Shown: positions 1 to 7,700, counted from the stretch's first letter. The stretch is 25,185 bases of DNA from an uncultured Leptotrichia sp. (GCA_938017765.1 CALIJH010000012.1:1-25185); one strand, 5' to 3'. Numbers and translations: made by a program. Notes: generated from the letters alone by a model not told the origin.

Positions 1-1
1 T

Positions 2-76
2 TCGGATTCTAACGAAAATGTAAAAGAAAAACTCAATAAAACAATGGAAGAGTTTTTAGGAGCTATAGATTTATAA
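2..76 (+). CDS. C-terminal end of an unidentified protein (5' truncated by window edge)
   Basis: An open frame enters at the window edge and stops with TAA at 74-76. It leaves 24 residues that read S-D-S-N-E-N-V-K-E-K-L and end E-F-L-G-A-I-D-L. The fragment is charged and probably helical. A good intrinsic terminator begins five bases after the stop, which supports this being a real gene end. Too little is visible to name a family. Confidence 0.6.
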   Translation, partial: SDSNENVKEKLNKTMEEFLGAIDL

Positions 77-80
77 AACT

Positions 81-109
81 AAAAGACTGGACTTATTTCA
101 GTCTTTTTT
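81..109 (+). terminator. Rho-independent terminator after the truncated first gene
   Basis: A perfect 9-bp stem AAAAGACTG (81-89) / CAGTCTTTT (99-107) with a 9-nt loop runs into a T-run (104-109). It lies directly after the stop codon at 76 and separates the upstream gene from the GH16 gene. Confidence 0.85.
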
Positions 110-116
110 GTATAAT
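88..116 (+). promoter_or_regulatory. Candidate sigma70-type promoter for the GH16 gene
   Basis: TGGACT (88-93, four of six matches to TTGACA) lies 17 nt before a perfect TATAAT (111-116). The -35 sits inside the terminator hairpin of the previous gene. The predicted 5' leader to the ATG at 188 is about 65 nt. In DNA this AT-rich the -10 alone is weak evidence; the 17-nt spacing is what supports the call. Confidence 0.45.
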
Positions 117-187
117 ATAGGAAATTTTAAGTAATATTAGAAATTAATTTTATAAAAAATAACCGAAAGTAGAAAAAGGAGAAGCAA

Positions 188-1420
188 ATGAAAAAATTAT
201 TATTGCTAAGTGTTATGTTGCTTATAGGGAGTAACCTGATTTTAGGAGCAACTGCAAAAAAAACAGGAAATTCAACAATGAACAATACAAAGTCAGTTAA
301 TTCAAAAAATACAGGAGCATCAAAAACAAACACTGCAAAAACAAAAGTTTCAAAGACAGGTACTACGAAATCGTCTACAGGTTCCAAGCCAATGGGTACG
401 AAGGCAACAGGTTCAGGAAATACAAAAACAAACAGCTCGGGAACAAATAATTTAGATAAAAATACAAATTTTACAAGATTGGAACCTAATACAGGACCTG
501 CAAATAAAAGAGAGCTGACTCCTGAGGAAATACAGCAGAATACGACTATATCTACACCTGCATCTCCTGAAAACACAGTGCCTGCAACAACGTCCGAAAA
601 ACCTGGAAAAAAATCTAAAGAAAAAGTCCCTGAATGGGAACTCGTATGGAATGATGAGTTTGACGGTAATAATCTTGACAGCTCAAAATGGAGTTACTGG
701 GAAAATGGAGACCCGTGGAAATCAGGAAATTATTTGGATGAAAATGGAAATTTAGTTGATGAATACGGTTTCAAAGCAAAACAATACTATTTGAGAGATA
801 ATGTAAAAGTTGAAAATGGTTACCTTGCAATAACGGTAAAAAAAGAAAATGATAAAACAGTAAAAATAAACGGACAGGATAGAAAAATACTCTATAGTTC
901 GGGAGCAGTCCATACTAAAAATAAATTTACTGTGCGTGAAGGTAAAATAGAAATGAGAGCTGCGATGCCTGAAGGAATAGGTACATGGCCTGCATTTTGG
1001 ACATGGCCTGAAGATTACTCCCAGTCTATAGGTATTCCTGCAAAAGAAGAAATAGATATATTTGAAATATACGGAGATAATCTTAAAAGAGTAACAGGGA
1101 CGGCTCATGCTTTAAAATCGGATAATACATATGCTTCATTTATAGGAAACGATTTAAGGATTAAAAAGAATGAAGATTTGACAAGATATAATACTTATGC
1201 TGTAGAATGGGATAGTAAAGAGATAAAGTGGCTGTTCAATGGAAGAATATACAAAAGGTTGAATATGAAAAAAGTAGCAAAGCTTAGCGAAAATATATTC
1301 AAATTACCTCATTTTTTGATGATTAATGTGGCATTGCAGGATAAAACAGGAGAAGATGAAAATGTTAAATTTCCTACAGAAATGAAAGTTGATTATGTAA
1401 GAGTATATAAGAAAAAATAG
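188..1420 (+). CDS. Secreted glycoside hydrolase family 16 protein (laminarinase/licheninase-like)
   Basis: 410 aa. Residues 1-21 form a signal peptide (MKK, a Leu-rich core, then L-G-A-T-A), so the protein is exported. Residues about 22-149 are a low-complexity Thr/Ser/Asn/Lys linker with no visible domain. From W150 onward it is a GH16 beta-jelly-roll domain, beginning W-E-L-V-W-N-D-E-F-D and containing F-W-T-W-P. The catalytic signature E-I-D-I-F-E is at 288-293; by family knowledge E288 is the nucleophile and E293 the acid/base, with D290 between. GH16 enzymes cleave beta-1,3 or beta-1,3-1,4 glucans and some galactans; the substrate cannot be read from the sequence. The ATG follows AGGAG at a good distance. 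No clear terminator separates it from rfbB. The catalytic residues are intact, so an active hydrolase is likely. The linker may span the envelope or anchor the enzyme (inference). Confidence 0.88.
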   Translation: MKKLLLLSVMLLIGSNLILGATAKKTGNSTMNNTKSVNSKNTGASKTNTAKTKVSKTGTTKSSTGSKPMGTKATGSGNTKTNSSGTNNLDKNTNFTRLEPNTGPANKRELTPEEIQQNTTISTPASPENTVPATTSEKPGKKSKEKVPEWELVWNDEFDGNNLDSSKWSYWENGDPWKSGNYLDENGNLVDEYGFKAKQYYLRDNVKVENGYLAITVKKENDKTVKINGQDRKILYSSGAVHTKNKFTVREGKIEMRAAMPEGIGTWPAFWTWPEDYSQSIGIPAKEEIDIFEIYGDNLKRVTGTAHALKSDNTYASFIGNDLRIKKNEDLTRYNTYAVEWDSKEIKWLFNGRIYKRLNMKKVAKLSENIFKLPHFLMINVALQDKTGEDENVKFPTEMKVDYVRVYKKK

Positions 1421-1448
1421 GAAATCAAATAAATATGATAAAATATTA

Positions 1449-1479
1449 TTGAAAAGTAATATTAATATAAAAATACAAT
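1449..1479 (+). promoter_or_regulatory. Weak candidate promoter upstream of rfbB
   Basis: TTGAAA (1449-1454) and TACAAT (1474-1479) are separated by 19 nt, slightly long for a sigma70 promoter. The 94-nt gap has no terminator, so rfbB may instead be read through from the GH16 gene. Confidence 0.28.
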
Positions 1480-1514
1480 ATACGAATACGTAGAAAAATT
1501 CAGGAGGATTTCAA

Positions 1515-2723
1515 ATGAAAACGTATTTGGTAACAGGAGCAGCAGGATTTATAGGTGCGAATTATTTAAAGTATATTTTAAAGAAATATGAGGACAAAGA
1601 AGAGATTAAAGTTATAGTTGTGGATGCATTGACTTATGCGGGAAATTTAGGAACTATTAGAGAAGAACTGAAAGACTCGAGAGTAAAATTTGAAAAAGTG
1701 GACATTAGAGACAGGAAAGAAATAGAAAGAATTTTTTCTGAAAATGATATAGATTATGTAGTAAATTTTGCTGCCGAATCCCATGTGGACAGGTCTATTG
1801 AAAACCCTCAAATATTCCTTGAAACAAATATTCTCGGAACACAGAATTTGTTGGAAAATGCTAAGAAAGCGTGGACAGCAGGAAAAGGAGAAAATGGCTA
1901 TCCTGTCTATAAAAAGGGAGTAAAATATTTGCAGGTTTCCACTGATGAAGTTTATGGAAGTCTGTCAAAAGACTATGATGAAGCAATAAATTTAGTAATC
2001 GAAGACAGCGAAGTCAAAAAAGTTATAAAAAACAGAACAAATTTAAAAACTTACGGAGATAAATTTTTTACTGAAAAAACTTCTTTAGACCCGAGAAGTC
2101 CGTATTCTGCATCAAAAGCAGGAGCAGACCATATAGTTCTGGCATATGGGGAAACATACGAACTTCCCATAAATATAACAAGATGTTCAAATAATTACGG
2201 ACCTTATCATTTTCCTGAAAAATTAATTCCGCTTATGATAAAGAATGTCCTAGAAGGGAAAAAACTTCCCGTTTATGGAAAAGGCGACAATGTGAGAGAC
2301 TGGATTTATGTCGAGGATCACTGTAAAGGGATTGACCTCGTATTGAGGGAAGGGAAAGAAAATGAGGTATATAATATAGGCGGATTTAATGAGGAGCAGA
2401 ATATAAATATCGTAAAAATGATAATCGATATACTGAAAAAAGAAATTTCAAACAATGACGATTATAAAAAGGTATTGAAAACAGATATAAATAATATAAA
2501 TTATGACCTGATAACATACGTTCAGGATAGGCTTGGGCATGATACGAGATATGCCATAGACCCGTCAAAAATAGCAAAAGATTTGGGTTGGTACCCTGAA
2601 ACTGATTTTGAAACGGGAATAAGAAAAACGATAAAATGGTATCTTGAAAATCAGGAATGGGTAAATGAAGTAGTTTCAGGAGATTATCAGAAATATTATA
2701 AACAGATTTATGGGGGTAAATAA
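1515..2723 (+). CDS. rfbB: dTDP-glucose 4,6-dehydratase
   Basis: 402 aa, short-chain dehydrogenase/reductase fold. It converts dTDP-glucose to dTDP-4-keto-6-deoxyglucose, the second step toward dTDP-L-rhamnose. The NAD-binding Gly motif T-G-A-A-G-F-I-G is at 7-14, the catalytic T-D-E triad is at 143-145 (S-T-D-E-V-Y-G), and the Tyr/Lys pair is Y197 and K201 (Y-S-A-S-K). Also visible are A-E-S-H-V-D-R-S and T-R-C-S-N-N-Y-G-P-Y. It is longer than the usual 340-355 residues because of extra segments around residues 110-120, 155-185 and 300-330. The ATG follows AGGAGG at 8 nt. It is translationally linked to rfbC, whose ribosome binding site lies in the last rfbB codons. rfbA and rfbD are not in the window. 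Confidence 0.93.
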   Translation: MKTYLVTGAAGFIGANYLKYILKKYEDKEEIKVIVVDALTYAGNLGTIREELKDSRVKFEKVDIRDRKEIERIFSENDIDYVVNFAAESHVDRSIENPQIFLETNILGTQNLLENAKKAWTAGKGENGYPVYKKGVKYLQVSTDEVYGSLSKDYDEAINLVIEDSEVKKVIKNRTNLKTYGDKFFTEKTSLDPRSPYSASKAGADHIVLAYGETYELPINITRCSNNYGPYHFPEKLIPLMIKNVLEGKKLPVYGKGDNVRDWIYVEDHCKGIDLVLREGKENEVYNIGGFNEEQNINIVKMIIDILKKEISNNDDYKKVLKTDINNINYDLITYVQDRLGHDTRYAIDPSKIAKDLGWYPETDFETGIRKTIKWYLENQEWVNEVVSGDYQKYYKQIYGGK

Positions 2724-2724
2724 A

Positions 2725-3297
2725 ATGAATAATTTTACTGTAAAAACTACCCCTATAAAGGATCTCGTAATAATAGAAACTAAAGTTTTCGGTGATTCGA
2801 GAGGTTTTTTTATGGAAACATATAATCAGAAATCTTTTGAAGAACTGGGACTGACGATGAAATTTGTTCAGGATAATCATTCCAAGTCAAAAAAAGGCGT
2901 TTTGAGAGGGTTGCATTTTCAGACAAGAAATACTCAAGGTAAGCTCGTAAGAGTGATAAGAGGGCGTGTTTTTGATGTCGCAGTGGACTTGAGAAAAGAA
3001 AGTGAGACCTACGGGCAATGGTATGGAATAGAGCTGTCAGCTGAAAATAAATTGATGTTTTACGTTCCTGAGGGATTTGCGCATGGATTTTTAACATTGG
3101 ATGATGATACTGAATTTGTCTACAGATGTACAGATTTATATTCTCCTGAATACGACAGCGGTATTTTGTGGAATGATGAAACACTCAATATAGACTGGAA
3201 ATTTGAAGAATTTGGAATAAATCGGGAAGAACTGACAATTTCTGAAAAAGACCGAAAACAGCAGAAATTCGACTTCAATAAAAATTATTTTGAATAA
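2725..3297 (+). CDS. rfbC: dTDP-4-dehydrorhamnose 3,5-epimerase
   Basis: 190 aa cupin-fold epimerase that acts on the rfbB product in dTDP-rhamnose synthesis. I chose the ATG at 2725 over the in-frame ATG at 2710 because GGGGG (2712-2716) is a correctly spaced ribosome binding site for 2725, and because family members begin near F-T-V-K-T-T-P-I. Visible motifs: D-S-R-G-F-F-M-E-T-Y-N, R-G-L-H-F-Q with the catalytic His at 64, V-P-E-G-F-A-H-G-F, and the Tyr-bearing stretch 133-139 (Y-R-C-T-D-L-Y) expected to hold the active-site Tyr. Length is normal. The start is 1 nt after the rfbB stop, so the two are translated as a pair. Confidence 0.93.
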   Translation: MNNFTVKTTPIKDLVIIETKVFGDSRGFFMETYNQKSFEELGLTMKFVQDNHSKSKKGVLRGLHFQTRNTQGKLVRVIRGRVFDVAVDLRKESETYGQWYGIELSAENKLMFYVPEGFAHGFLTLDDDTEFVYRCTDLYSPEYDSGILWNDETLNIDWKFEEFGINREELTISEKDRKQQKFDFNKNYFE

Positions 3298-3324
3298 TTC
3301 ACAAATATAATTTTATATAGGGTC

Positions 3325-3352
3325 TTGCTTTTTGAATTTTTTGTACTATAAT
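3325..3352 (+). promoter_or_regulatory. Candidate promoter for the Tad2-like gene
   Basis: TTGCTT (3325-3330) lies 16 nt before TATAAT (3347-3352). A second TATAAT sits at 3353-3358, with TTGAAT (3332-3337) 15 nt upstream. This would give the 71-aa gene its own transcript with a leader of about 115 nt. No terminator is visible between rfbC and this point, so read-through from rfbC is also possible. Confidence 0.5.
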
Positions 3353-3473
3353 TATAATGTAAAGATAAATTTGAATACAAGTAATGTTTCATTTAAAATA
3401 ATATCAAAATCAGTTTTGCGGATAAATAAGTTTTTAAAAAATTTGATTATAAAATTTAAAGGAGCTGGTATTT

Positions 3474-3689
3474 ATGACTTTTTCAGAAGCATTTACTGCT
3501 ATAAGAGAAGACGGAGCAAAAGCTATGAGATTACCTAAATGGAACAACGATGTGAGAGTAAAGGTTCAAAATCTTGACGGGACATTATGCAATACTCATC
3601 CTTATTTATATGTAGAGAGCAGATTCGGGAGAGTACCTTGGATACCTAATTATGTAGAAATGTTTTCTAAAGATTGGGAAATAGTTTAG
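3474..3689 (+). CDS. Small Tad2-family (DUF2829) protein, Thoeris anti-defence-like
   Basis: 71 aa, a complete single-domain protein. It matches my memory of the DUF2829 family along its whole length: an N-terminal helix M-T-F-S-E-A-F-T-A-I, basic R-L-P-K-W at 19-23, P-Y-L-Y-V, and the typical C-terminal V-P-W-I-P ... D-W-E-I-V (54-71). Phage members of this family include Tad2, a multimeric sponge that sequesters the cyclic ADP-ribose-type signal of Thoeris immunity; most bacterial members are untested. The ATG follows AAGGAG at a good distance. The gene is flanked by its own promoter candidate and a strong terminator, and no phage gene is nearby. Nucleotide binding is inferred from the family. 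An overlapping 68-aa frame at 3332-3538 is less convincing. Confidence 0.75.
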   Translation: MTFSEAFTAIREDGAKAMRLPKWNNDVRVKVQNLDGTLCNTHPYLYVESRFGRVPWIPNYVEMFSKDWEIV

Positions 3690-3702
3690 TTGAAATAAAA
3701 AT

Positions 3703-3755
3703 AAAGGAGCTGTTTTGGAAATAAAATTTATTATTTTTAAAACAGCTCTTTTTTT
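3703..3755. terminator. Bidirectional terminator between the Tad2-like gene and the YfcC transporter gene
   Basis: A perfect 10-bp stem GAGCTGTTTT (3707-3716) / AAAACAGCTC (3739-3748), extendable by G-T and A-T pairs, has a 22-nt loop. A T-run (3749-3755) follows on the plus strand and an A-rich stretch precedes it. It lies between two convergent genes and can serve both strands. Confidence 0.85.
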
Positions 3756-3773
3756 AATATTTGTGCCGATTAT

Positions 3774-5264
3774 TTAAAAAAATGTTGCAATTACGAGAAT
3801 AATAATGCTTACAATGACAACTATTAAAAGCAGTTTAGCTATAAACTTAATCCATACTAATATATCTATACGGGCAATAGCGAGAGCACCCATTACTACT
3901 CCTGATGTAGGAGTAAATAAGTTTAATACTCCCGATGCGGCCTGAAAAGCAGTAATGACCAGATGAGTTCTTACGTTCACAAATTCAGCCATAGGGCCTA
4001 AAAGACCCATTGTAGCTCCTGCAAGGCTCGATGTTCCGGGAATGAGAAAAGACATAGGCAAGTAAAATAAATAAGTCAGTGAAATGAACAGTTGTGGAGA
4101 AAGTCCTCTCAGTCCTACTTCACCCCAGTGTAAAATGGTAGCAGTAATCAGACCGTCATTCATAATTATCTGTATACCACGGGAAACGGCACAAATTAGT
4201 GCGACACCTGTCAAATCCGCCGAACCTTTTAAAAATACATTTATAAACTGTTCTTCGGACATACCGTAAACCACACCTATCAAAACGGAAGCAACAAAGA
4301 ATAACATTGTGATTTCAGAAAAGTACCATGTTCCGAAAGGGGCAGAATGTCTGAAAAAGCCTCCGATAACAGGTAAACCGAGAAGAAAATCATTGAAGTT
4401 TTCAAATATTTTTATACCGAAATCTCCCCACGGAATTAGACTGAGTATCATAATAAAGAATGTCATAATGAAAATGATTAGTACAGCAAACTGTTTTTTA
4501 GTCATTGTTGCAGAGTTTTCAGGAATTTTAAAATATTCGAGATCTTCTTTTCTCTGAGAGAAAACATAAGATTTTTCAGGATTTTTTTCAATTTTGACAG
4601 CATATTTATAAACATATAAAATTGAAATTATAACCATAACTACTAAAAATACAAGGCGCCATATAATACCATCTGCAATGCTTACACCCGCTGTGTCTGA
4701 CGCAACTCCTGTAGCAAAAGGATTTACAGTTGATGCAAGACATCCAATCTGAGAACCGACAAGGATGACCGCGACTGCGGTAATAGAGTCAAAACCTACT
4801 CCAATCATTATAGGAATAAGAAGAGGATAAAAAGCGATAGTTTCTTCCGCCATTCCGTAAGTCGTTCCTCCAATGGCAAATAATATCATAAGTAAAGGGA
4901 TTAGTCTTTTTTCTTTTCCTCTATTTTTTCTGATTACGGAAGCAATTCCTATATCTAAAGCTCCGGTTTCGGTAATTACACCTAAAAATCCTCCGATTAT
5001 AAGGATGAAGAATGCTACACCTATCGAACCTGTTGTAAGTTTATTTCCAATCAGTCCGTATACGGGAGCCATAAAAATGTCATATATTCCCTGAGGATTT
5101 GACTGTACAGTTTTATAGGTTCCTGCTATCAGCTGACCCGACTGATTTTTTTCATATTCTCCTGCCGGAATAATCCATGTGAGAATAGCCAGTATAATGA
5201 TAAGAATATACAAAACTGTATATGAAGAAGGCATTTTAAAACCTTTCTTTTTTTTCTGTTCCAT
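3774..5264 (-). CDS. YfcC-family multi-pass membrane transporter (putative basic amino acid or C4-dicarboxylate carrier)
   Basis: 496 aa inner-membrane protein with about 12 predicted hydrophobic segments. The first spans about residues 16-33, followed by W-I-I-P-A-G-E-Y (30-37), a typical opening of the YfcC / C4-dicarboxylate anaerobic carrier superfamily. Gly-rich re-entrant-like stretches include I-I-G-G-F-L-G-V-I and, near the C-terminus, P-G-T-S-S-L-A-G-A-T-M-G and T-P-T-S-G-V-V-M-G-A. YfcC homologues are often linked to arginine/ornithine or peptide catabolism, but the substrate cannot be read here. The ATG follows AGGAGGT. The gene is monocistronic, convergent with the Tad2-like gene and divergent from the next one, and has no obvious tie to the glycan cluster. 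Confidence 0.85.
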   Translation of the reverse strand: MEQKKKKGFKMPSSYTVLYILIIILAILTWIIPAGEYEKNQSGQLIAGTYKTVQSNPQGIYDIFMAPVYGLIGNKLTTGSIGVAFFILIIGGFLGVITETGALDIGIASVIRKNRGKEKRLIPLLMILFAIGGTTYGMAEETIAFYPLLIPIMIGVGFDSITAVAVILVGSQIGCLASTVNPFATGVASDTAGVSIADGIIWRLVFLVVMVIISILYVYKYAVKIEKNPEKSYVFSQRKEDLEYFKIPENSATMTKKQFAVLIIFIMTFFIMILSLIPWGDFGIKIFENFNDFLLGLPVIGGFFRHSAPFGTWYFSEITMLFFVASVLIGVVYGMSEEQFINVFLKGSADLTGVALICAVSRGIQIIMNDGLITATILHWGEVGLRGLSPQLFISLTYLFYLPMSFLIPGTSSLAGATMGLLGPMAEFVNVRTHLVITAFQAASGVLNLFTPTSGVVMGALAIARIDILVWIKFIAKLLLIVVIVSIIILVIATFF

Positions 5265-5579
5265 GATTTTTACCTCCTATATTTTCTATATTTTTTAGCT
5301 ATTAAATTTAAATAACAGATTAACTGATATAATAATTAAAAATATGAATATATTTATTAGCCTTATATAAAAACATGTTTATAGTATAAAGTATTTAAAT
5401 TTTGAAATTTAAGTTATTAAAAAATTTTTTAAAATGAATATTCCACAATTTAAGTATAATATGATTTTTTGTTTTGTCAATAGTTCAAGTCATAATAAAA
5501 ATATCACTTGAATATTATTTCCTAATATGATAAAAATATATATAAAAAATATATAAATTGAAAGGATAGGTGAGTATAT
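5265..5579. other. Divergent intergenic region (315 bp)
   Basis: Very AT-rich region between divergent genes, so it must hold promoters for both, but no -35/-10 pair stands out. A 7-bp inverted repeat TTCAAGT (5484-5490) / ACTTGAA (5506-5512), arms 22 nt apart centre to centre, could be an operator. The minus-strand ribosome binding site is at about 5272-5278. No ORF or RNA gene seen. Confidence 0.5.
5484..5512. promoter_or_regulatory. Inverted repeat, possible operator
   Basis: TTCAAGT-N15-ACTTGAA is a perfect 7-bp inverted repeat, less AT-biased than its surroundings, about 70 bp before the start of the plus-strand membrane protein. The two-turn spacing fits a dimeric regulator. No regulator can be named, and chance occurrence is possible. 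Confidence 0.25.
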
Positions 5580-6356
5580 ATGGAAGAATTGAAAGAATTA
5601 TTATCAGAAAAATATTTAAAAATAGGAGTATACTATAAAGAAACCTTTAAAGTGTTTGGAAAAATATTAAAGGAAGAAAAGAAGTATATCCTATATTTAT
5701 CATTAGTAGCAACTTTGGCTTCTTTGAATATATTTTTTGTTTTGCCCGCAGGGCTCAAAATTTTAGATACAATAAAAACGATAGCTATATTCTCGGTTTT
5801 AAATGCTTCTTATTATCTGTTATATAGAAAAATAATTTATAAAATAGAAGGAGAAAAAAATTTAGAATTTAAAAAAGTAATTTCTAAAATAGTTGTTTTA
5901 GGAATTATAATAACTATTTTAGAAGTATATATATTAGATGAAACTTTTATTGGAAAAAATTCTTTTAATGCAGAAATAATAATAGCGGGATGTTTTGTAT
6001 ATATTTCTGAATTTTTATATTTTTCTCCTTTATATATTTCAAGAAATATAAATTTCATCGAAGCTCTAAATTATAACTTTAATTTAAATAAGGGAAACAG
6101 AATAAGAATGTGGATTTCACTTTTTCCATTGATATTATTTATGCAAGCAGTATCAGCAGGTACGATTTTTATATTTGAAAATTTAATAATAGTAACGGGA
6201 GAAAAGATTATTGTATTTATATTTAGCATTTTTATATCGAAATTAATCGAAGTTACAGTAATGATTTTAATTAGTATAATGATGAGCATTGTTTATCTAA
6301 ATGTTGAGTATATGGACAGAAAGAAGATTGAAAATAGCAGTGATCTTGAAGAATAA
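5580..6356 (+). CDS. Hypothetical multi-pass membrane protein
   Basis: 258 aa, not recognised. A charged N-terminus of about 36 residues is followed by five or six hydrophobic segments, roughly at 37-57, 62-82, 102-122, 130-150, 175-200 and 212-243, then a short hydrophilic tail ending D-L-E-E. The layout suggests an inner-membrane protein with little extramembrane mass. No conserved motif stands out; an amphipathic stretch follows F-S-P-L-Y-I-S-R-N-I. ATG 5580 is preceded by AAAGGAT and AGGTGAG, either of which could be the ribosome binding site. It is divergent from the YfcC gene and separated from the following GT2 gene by 136 nt with a new promoter, so it may be monocistronic. Possible roles are regulator, permease or envelope protein; none is supported. 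Confidence 0.75.
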   Translation: MEELKELLSEKYLKIGVYYKETFKVFGKILKEEKKYILYLSLVATLASLNIFFVLPAGLKILDTIKTIAIFSVLNASYYLLYRKIIYKIEGEKNLEFKKVISKIVVLGIIITILEVYILDETFIGKNSFNAEIIIAGCFVYISEFLYFSPLYISRNINFIEALNYNFNLNKGNRIRMWISLFPLILFMQAVSAGTIFIFENLIIVTGEKIIVFIFSIFISKLIEVTVMILISIMMSIVYLNVEYMDRKKIENSSDLEE

Positions 6357-6437
6357 AAAAATAAAATAATGATACAGCAGAAAATCAAGTAGATAGAATA
6401 TAATAGAGGATACAAGTAGATATTAACTGTATGATTA

Positions 6438-6446
6438 TGCTATAAT
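6438..6446 (+). promoter_or_regulatory. Extended -10 promoter ahead of the first glycan operon
   Basis: TGCTATAAT (6438-6446) is a perfect extended -10 element (TGN plus TATAAT), 47 nt before the GT2 start codon. No good -35 is visible at 17 nt, as is normal for extended -10 promoters. It probably drives 6493-13186, where no terminator is seen until 13194. Confidence 0.55.
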
Positions 6447-6492
6447 ATGTGAAATAAAGCAAATGATAAAAACTTGTAAATAAGGAGTAATT

Positions 6493-7518
6493 ATGTATGA
6501 TATAACTGCGGGTATAGTAGTTTATAATACAAAAAAAGAAGAACTGAAAAAAGCTATAGGTTCATTTTTGAATACGGATTTAAAAGTAAAATTATGGATT
6601 TCGGATAATTCTCCTACGGATAACCTTGAAAAAGAGTTGGATACCTTGCTGACTGAATGTGAAAAAGAATATGATATAAAGAATATAAAAGATAAAGTCG
6701 AATATATATTTAATAATCATAACGGAGGCTATGGCTGGGGACATAATAAAATAATGGAAAAGCTGATGAATTTGAAGAATTTTCCTGAAAATAATTCGTT
6801 TAAAAATACTAATACGGAAGATGATAGTTTAAACGATATAAAATCAGCTTCAAAATCATTGGAATTGGAAAAAGATAATATCTATAAGAATTCTTCTAAT
6901 TCGAAAAATATCGAAAAACTTTCAAAGTATCATTTAATATTAAATCCTGATATATATTTCGAAAAAGGAACGTTGGAAAAATTATTTTGTTATATGGAAA
7001 ACAATAAAAATACAGGTCAGATTATGCCTACTGTCAAATATCCTGACGGAGAAAAGCAGTATCTGTGTAAATTAATTCCTACTCCTGCCAACCTTATATT
7101 CAGAAGATTTCTTCCTTTCAGGAAAATAAAGGAGAAAATGGATTATAACTATGAAATGAAGTGGAGCGGATACGATAAAATAATGGAAGTACCCATACTG
7201 TCGGGATGTTTTATGTTTTTTAGGACAGAAAATCTGATTTCCCTAAAAGGTTTTGATGAAAGATACTTTATGTATCTGGAGGACTACGACTTAAGCAGGA
7301 GAATGAATGAAATCAGCGAAACAGTATTTTATCCTGATGCGGAAATTGTTCATAATCATGCAAAAGAATCCTATAAAAGCAGAAAAATGACGATAATTCA
7401 TATGAAATCTGCAATAAAATATTTCAATAAATGGGGTTGGATTTTCGATAAAAAAAGAAGAAGGACAAATAAACTTATAAAAGAAAAATTTATAAAAAGT
7501 AATAATTATAAAAAATAA
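6493..7518 (+). CDS. GT2-family glycosyltransferase (rhamnosyltransferase/WbbL-like) with a low-complexity insert
   Basis: 341 aa, cytoplasmic or peripheral enzyme adding a sugar to a lipid-linked glycan. The GT-A start I-T-A-G-I-V-V-Y-N-T is at 4-13, then S-D-N-S, N-N-H-N-G-G-Y-G-W-G-H-N, and the metal-site region L-N-P-D-I (NPD at 151-153). Later come P-I-L-S-G-C-F-M-F-F and D-E-R-Y-F-M-Y-L-E-D-Y-D-L, both typical of the WbbL/rhamnosyltransferase branch. Between G-H-N and N-P-D, where relatives have about 15-20 residues, this protein carries about 50 extra Ser/Asn/Glu/Lys-rich residues (about 92-145) that look disordered. Catalytic motifs flank the insert intact, so the enzyme is probably active. 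AAGGAG sits at the right distance from the ATG. It is first in the run of glycan genes; donor and acceptor are unknown. Confidence 0.85.
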   Translation: MYDITAGIVVYNTKKEELKKAIGSFLNTDLKVKLWISDNSPTDNLEKELDTLLTECEKEYDIKNIKDKVEYIFNNHNGGYGWGHNKIMEKLMNLKNFPENNSFKNTNTEDDSLNDIKSASKSLELEKDNIYKNSSNSKNIEKLSKYHLILNPDIYFEKGTLEKLFCYMENNKNTGQIMPTVKYPDGEKQYLCKLIPTPANLIFRRFLPFRKIKEKMDYNYEMKWSGYDKIMEVPILSGCFMFFRTENLISLKGFDERYFMYLEDYDLSRRMNEISETVFYPDAEIVHNHAKESYKSRKMTIIHMKSAIKYFNKWGWIFDKKRRRTNKLIKEKFIKSNNYKK

Positions 7519-7700
7519 TAAAAGTATTTCAAAAAGTTTAATTTTAAAAAATAAAATCTGAATTAGAAAATATAAAATTAAATAATATAGCTTTTATATT
7601 TAAATTTAGCTCTTAAAATGATTTTGTCATAAAATAGATATTAAAAATAGAAAATAATAAAAAATAGATATAAAGTAAACAAAAAATAGAGGAAATTGAA

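Noticed and set aside
127..576. Minus-strand open frame of 149 codons opposite the GH16 signal peptide and linker
   Set aside because: It is the antisense of low-complexity Thr/Ser/Lys sequence, gives a Phe/Val-rich translation with no family resemblance, and lacks a placed ribosome binding site.
1442..1466. AT-only hairpin between the GH16 gene and rfbB as a terminator
   Set aside because: AATATTA/TAATATT pairing contains no G or C pair and no T-run follows.
3332..3538. 68-codon plus-strand frame overlapping the start of the Tad2-like gene
   Set aside because: It covers the promoter candidate and leader, has Asn/Ile/Lys-rich content expected of random AT-rich DNA, and overlaps a gene with clear family motifs.
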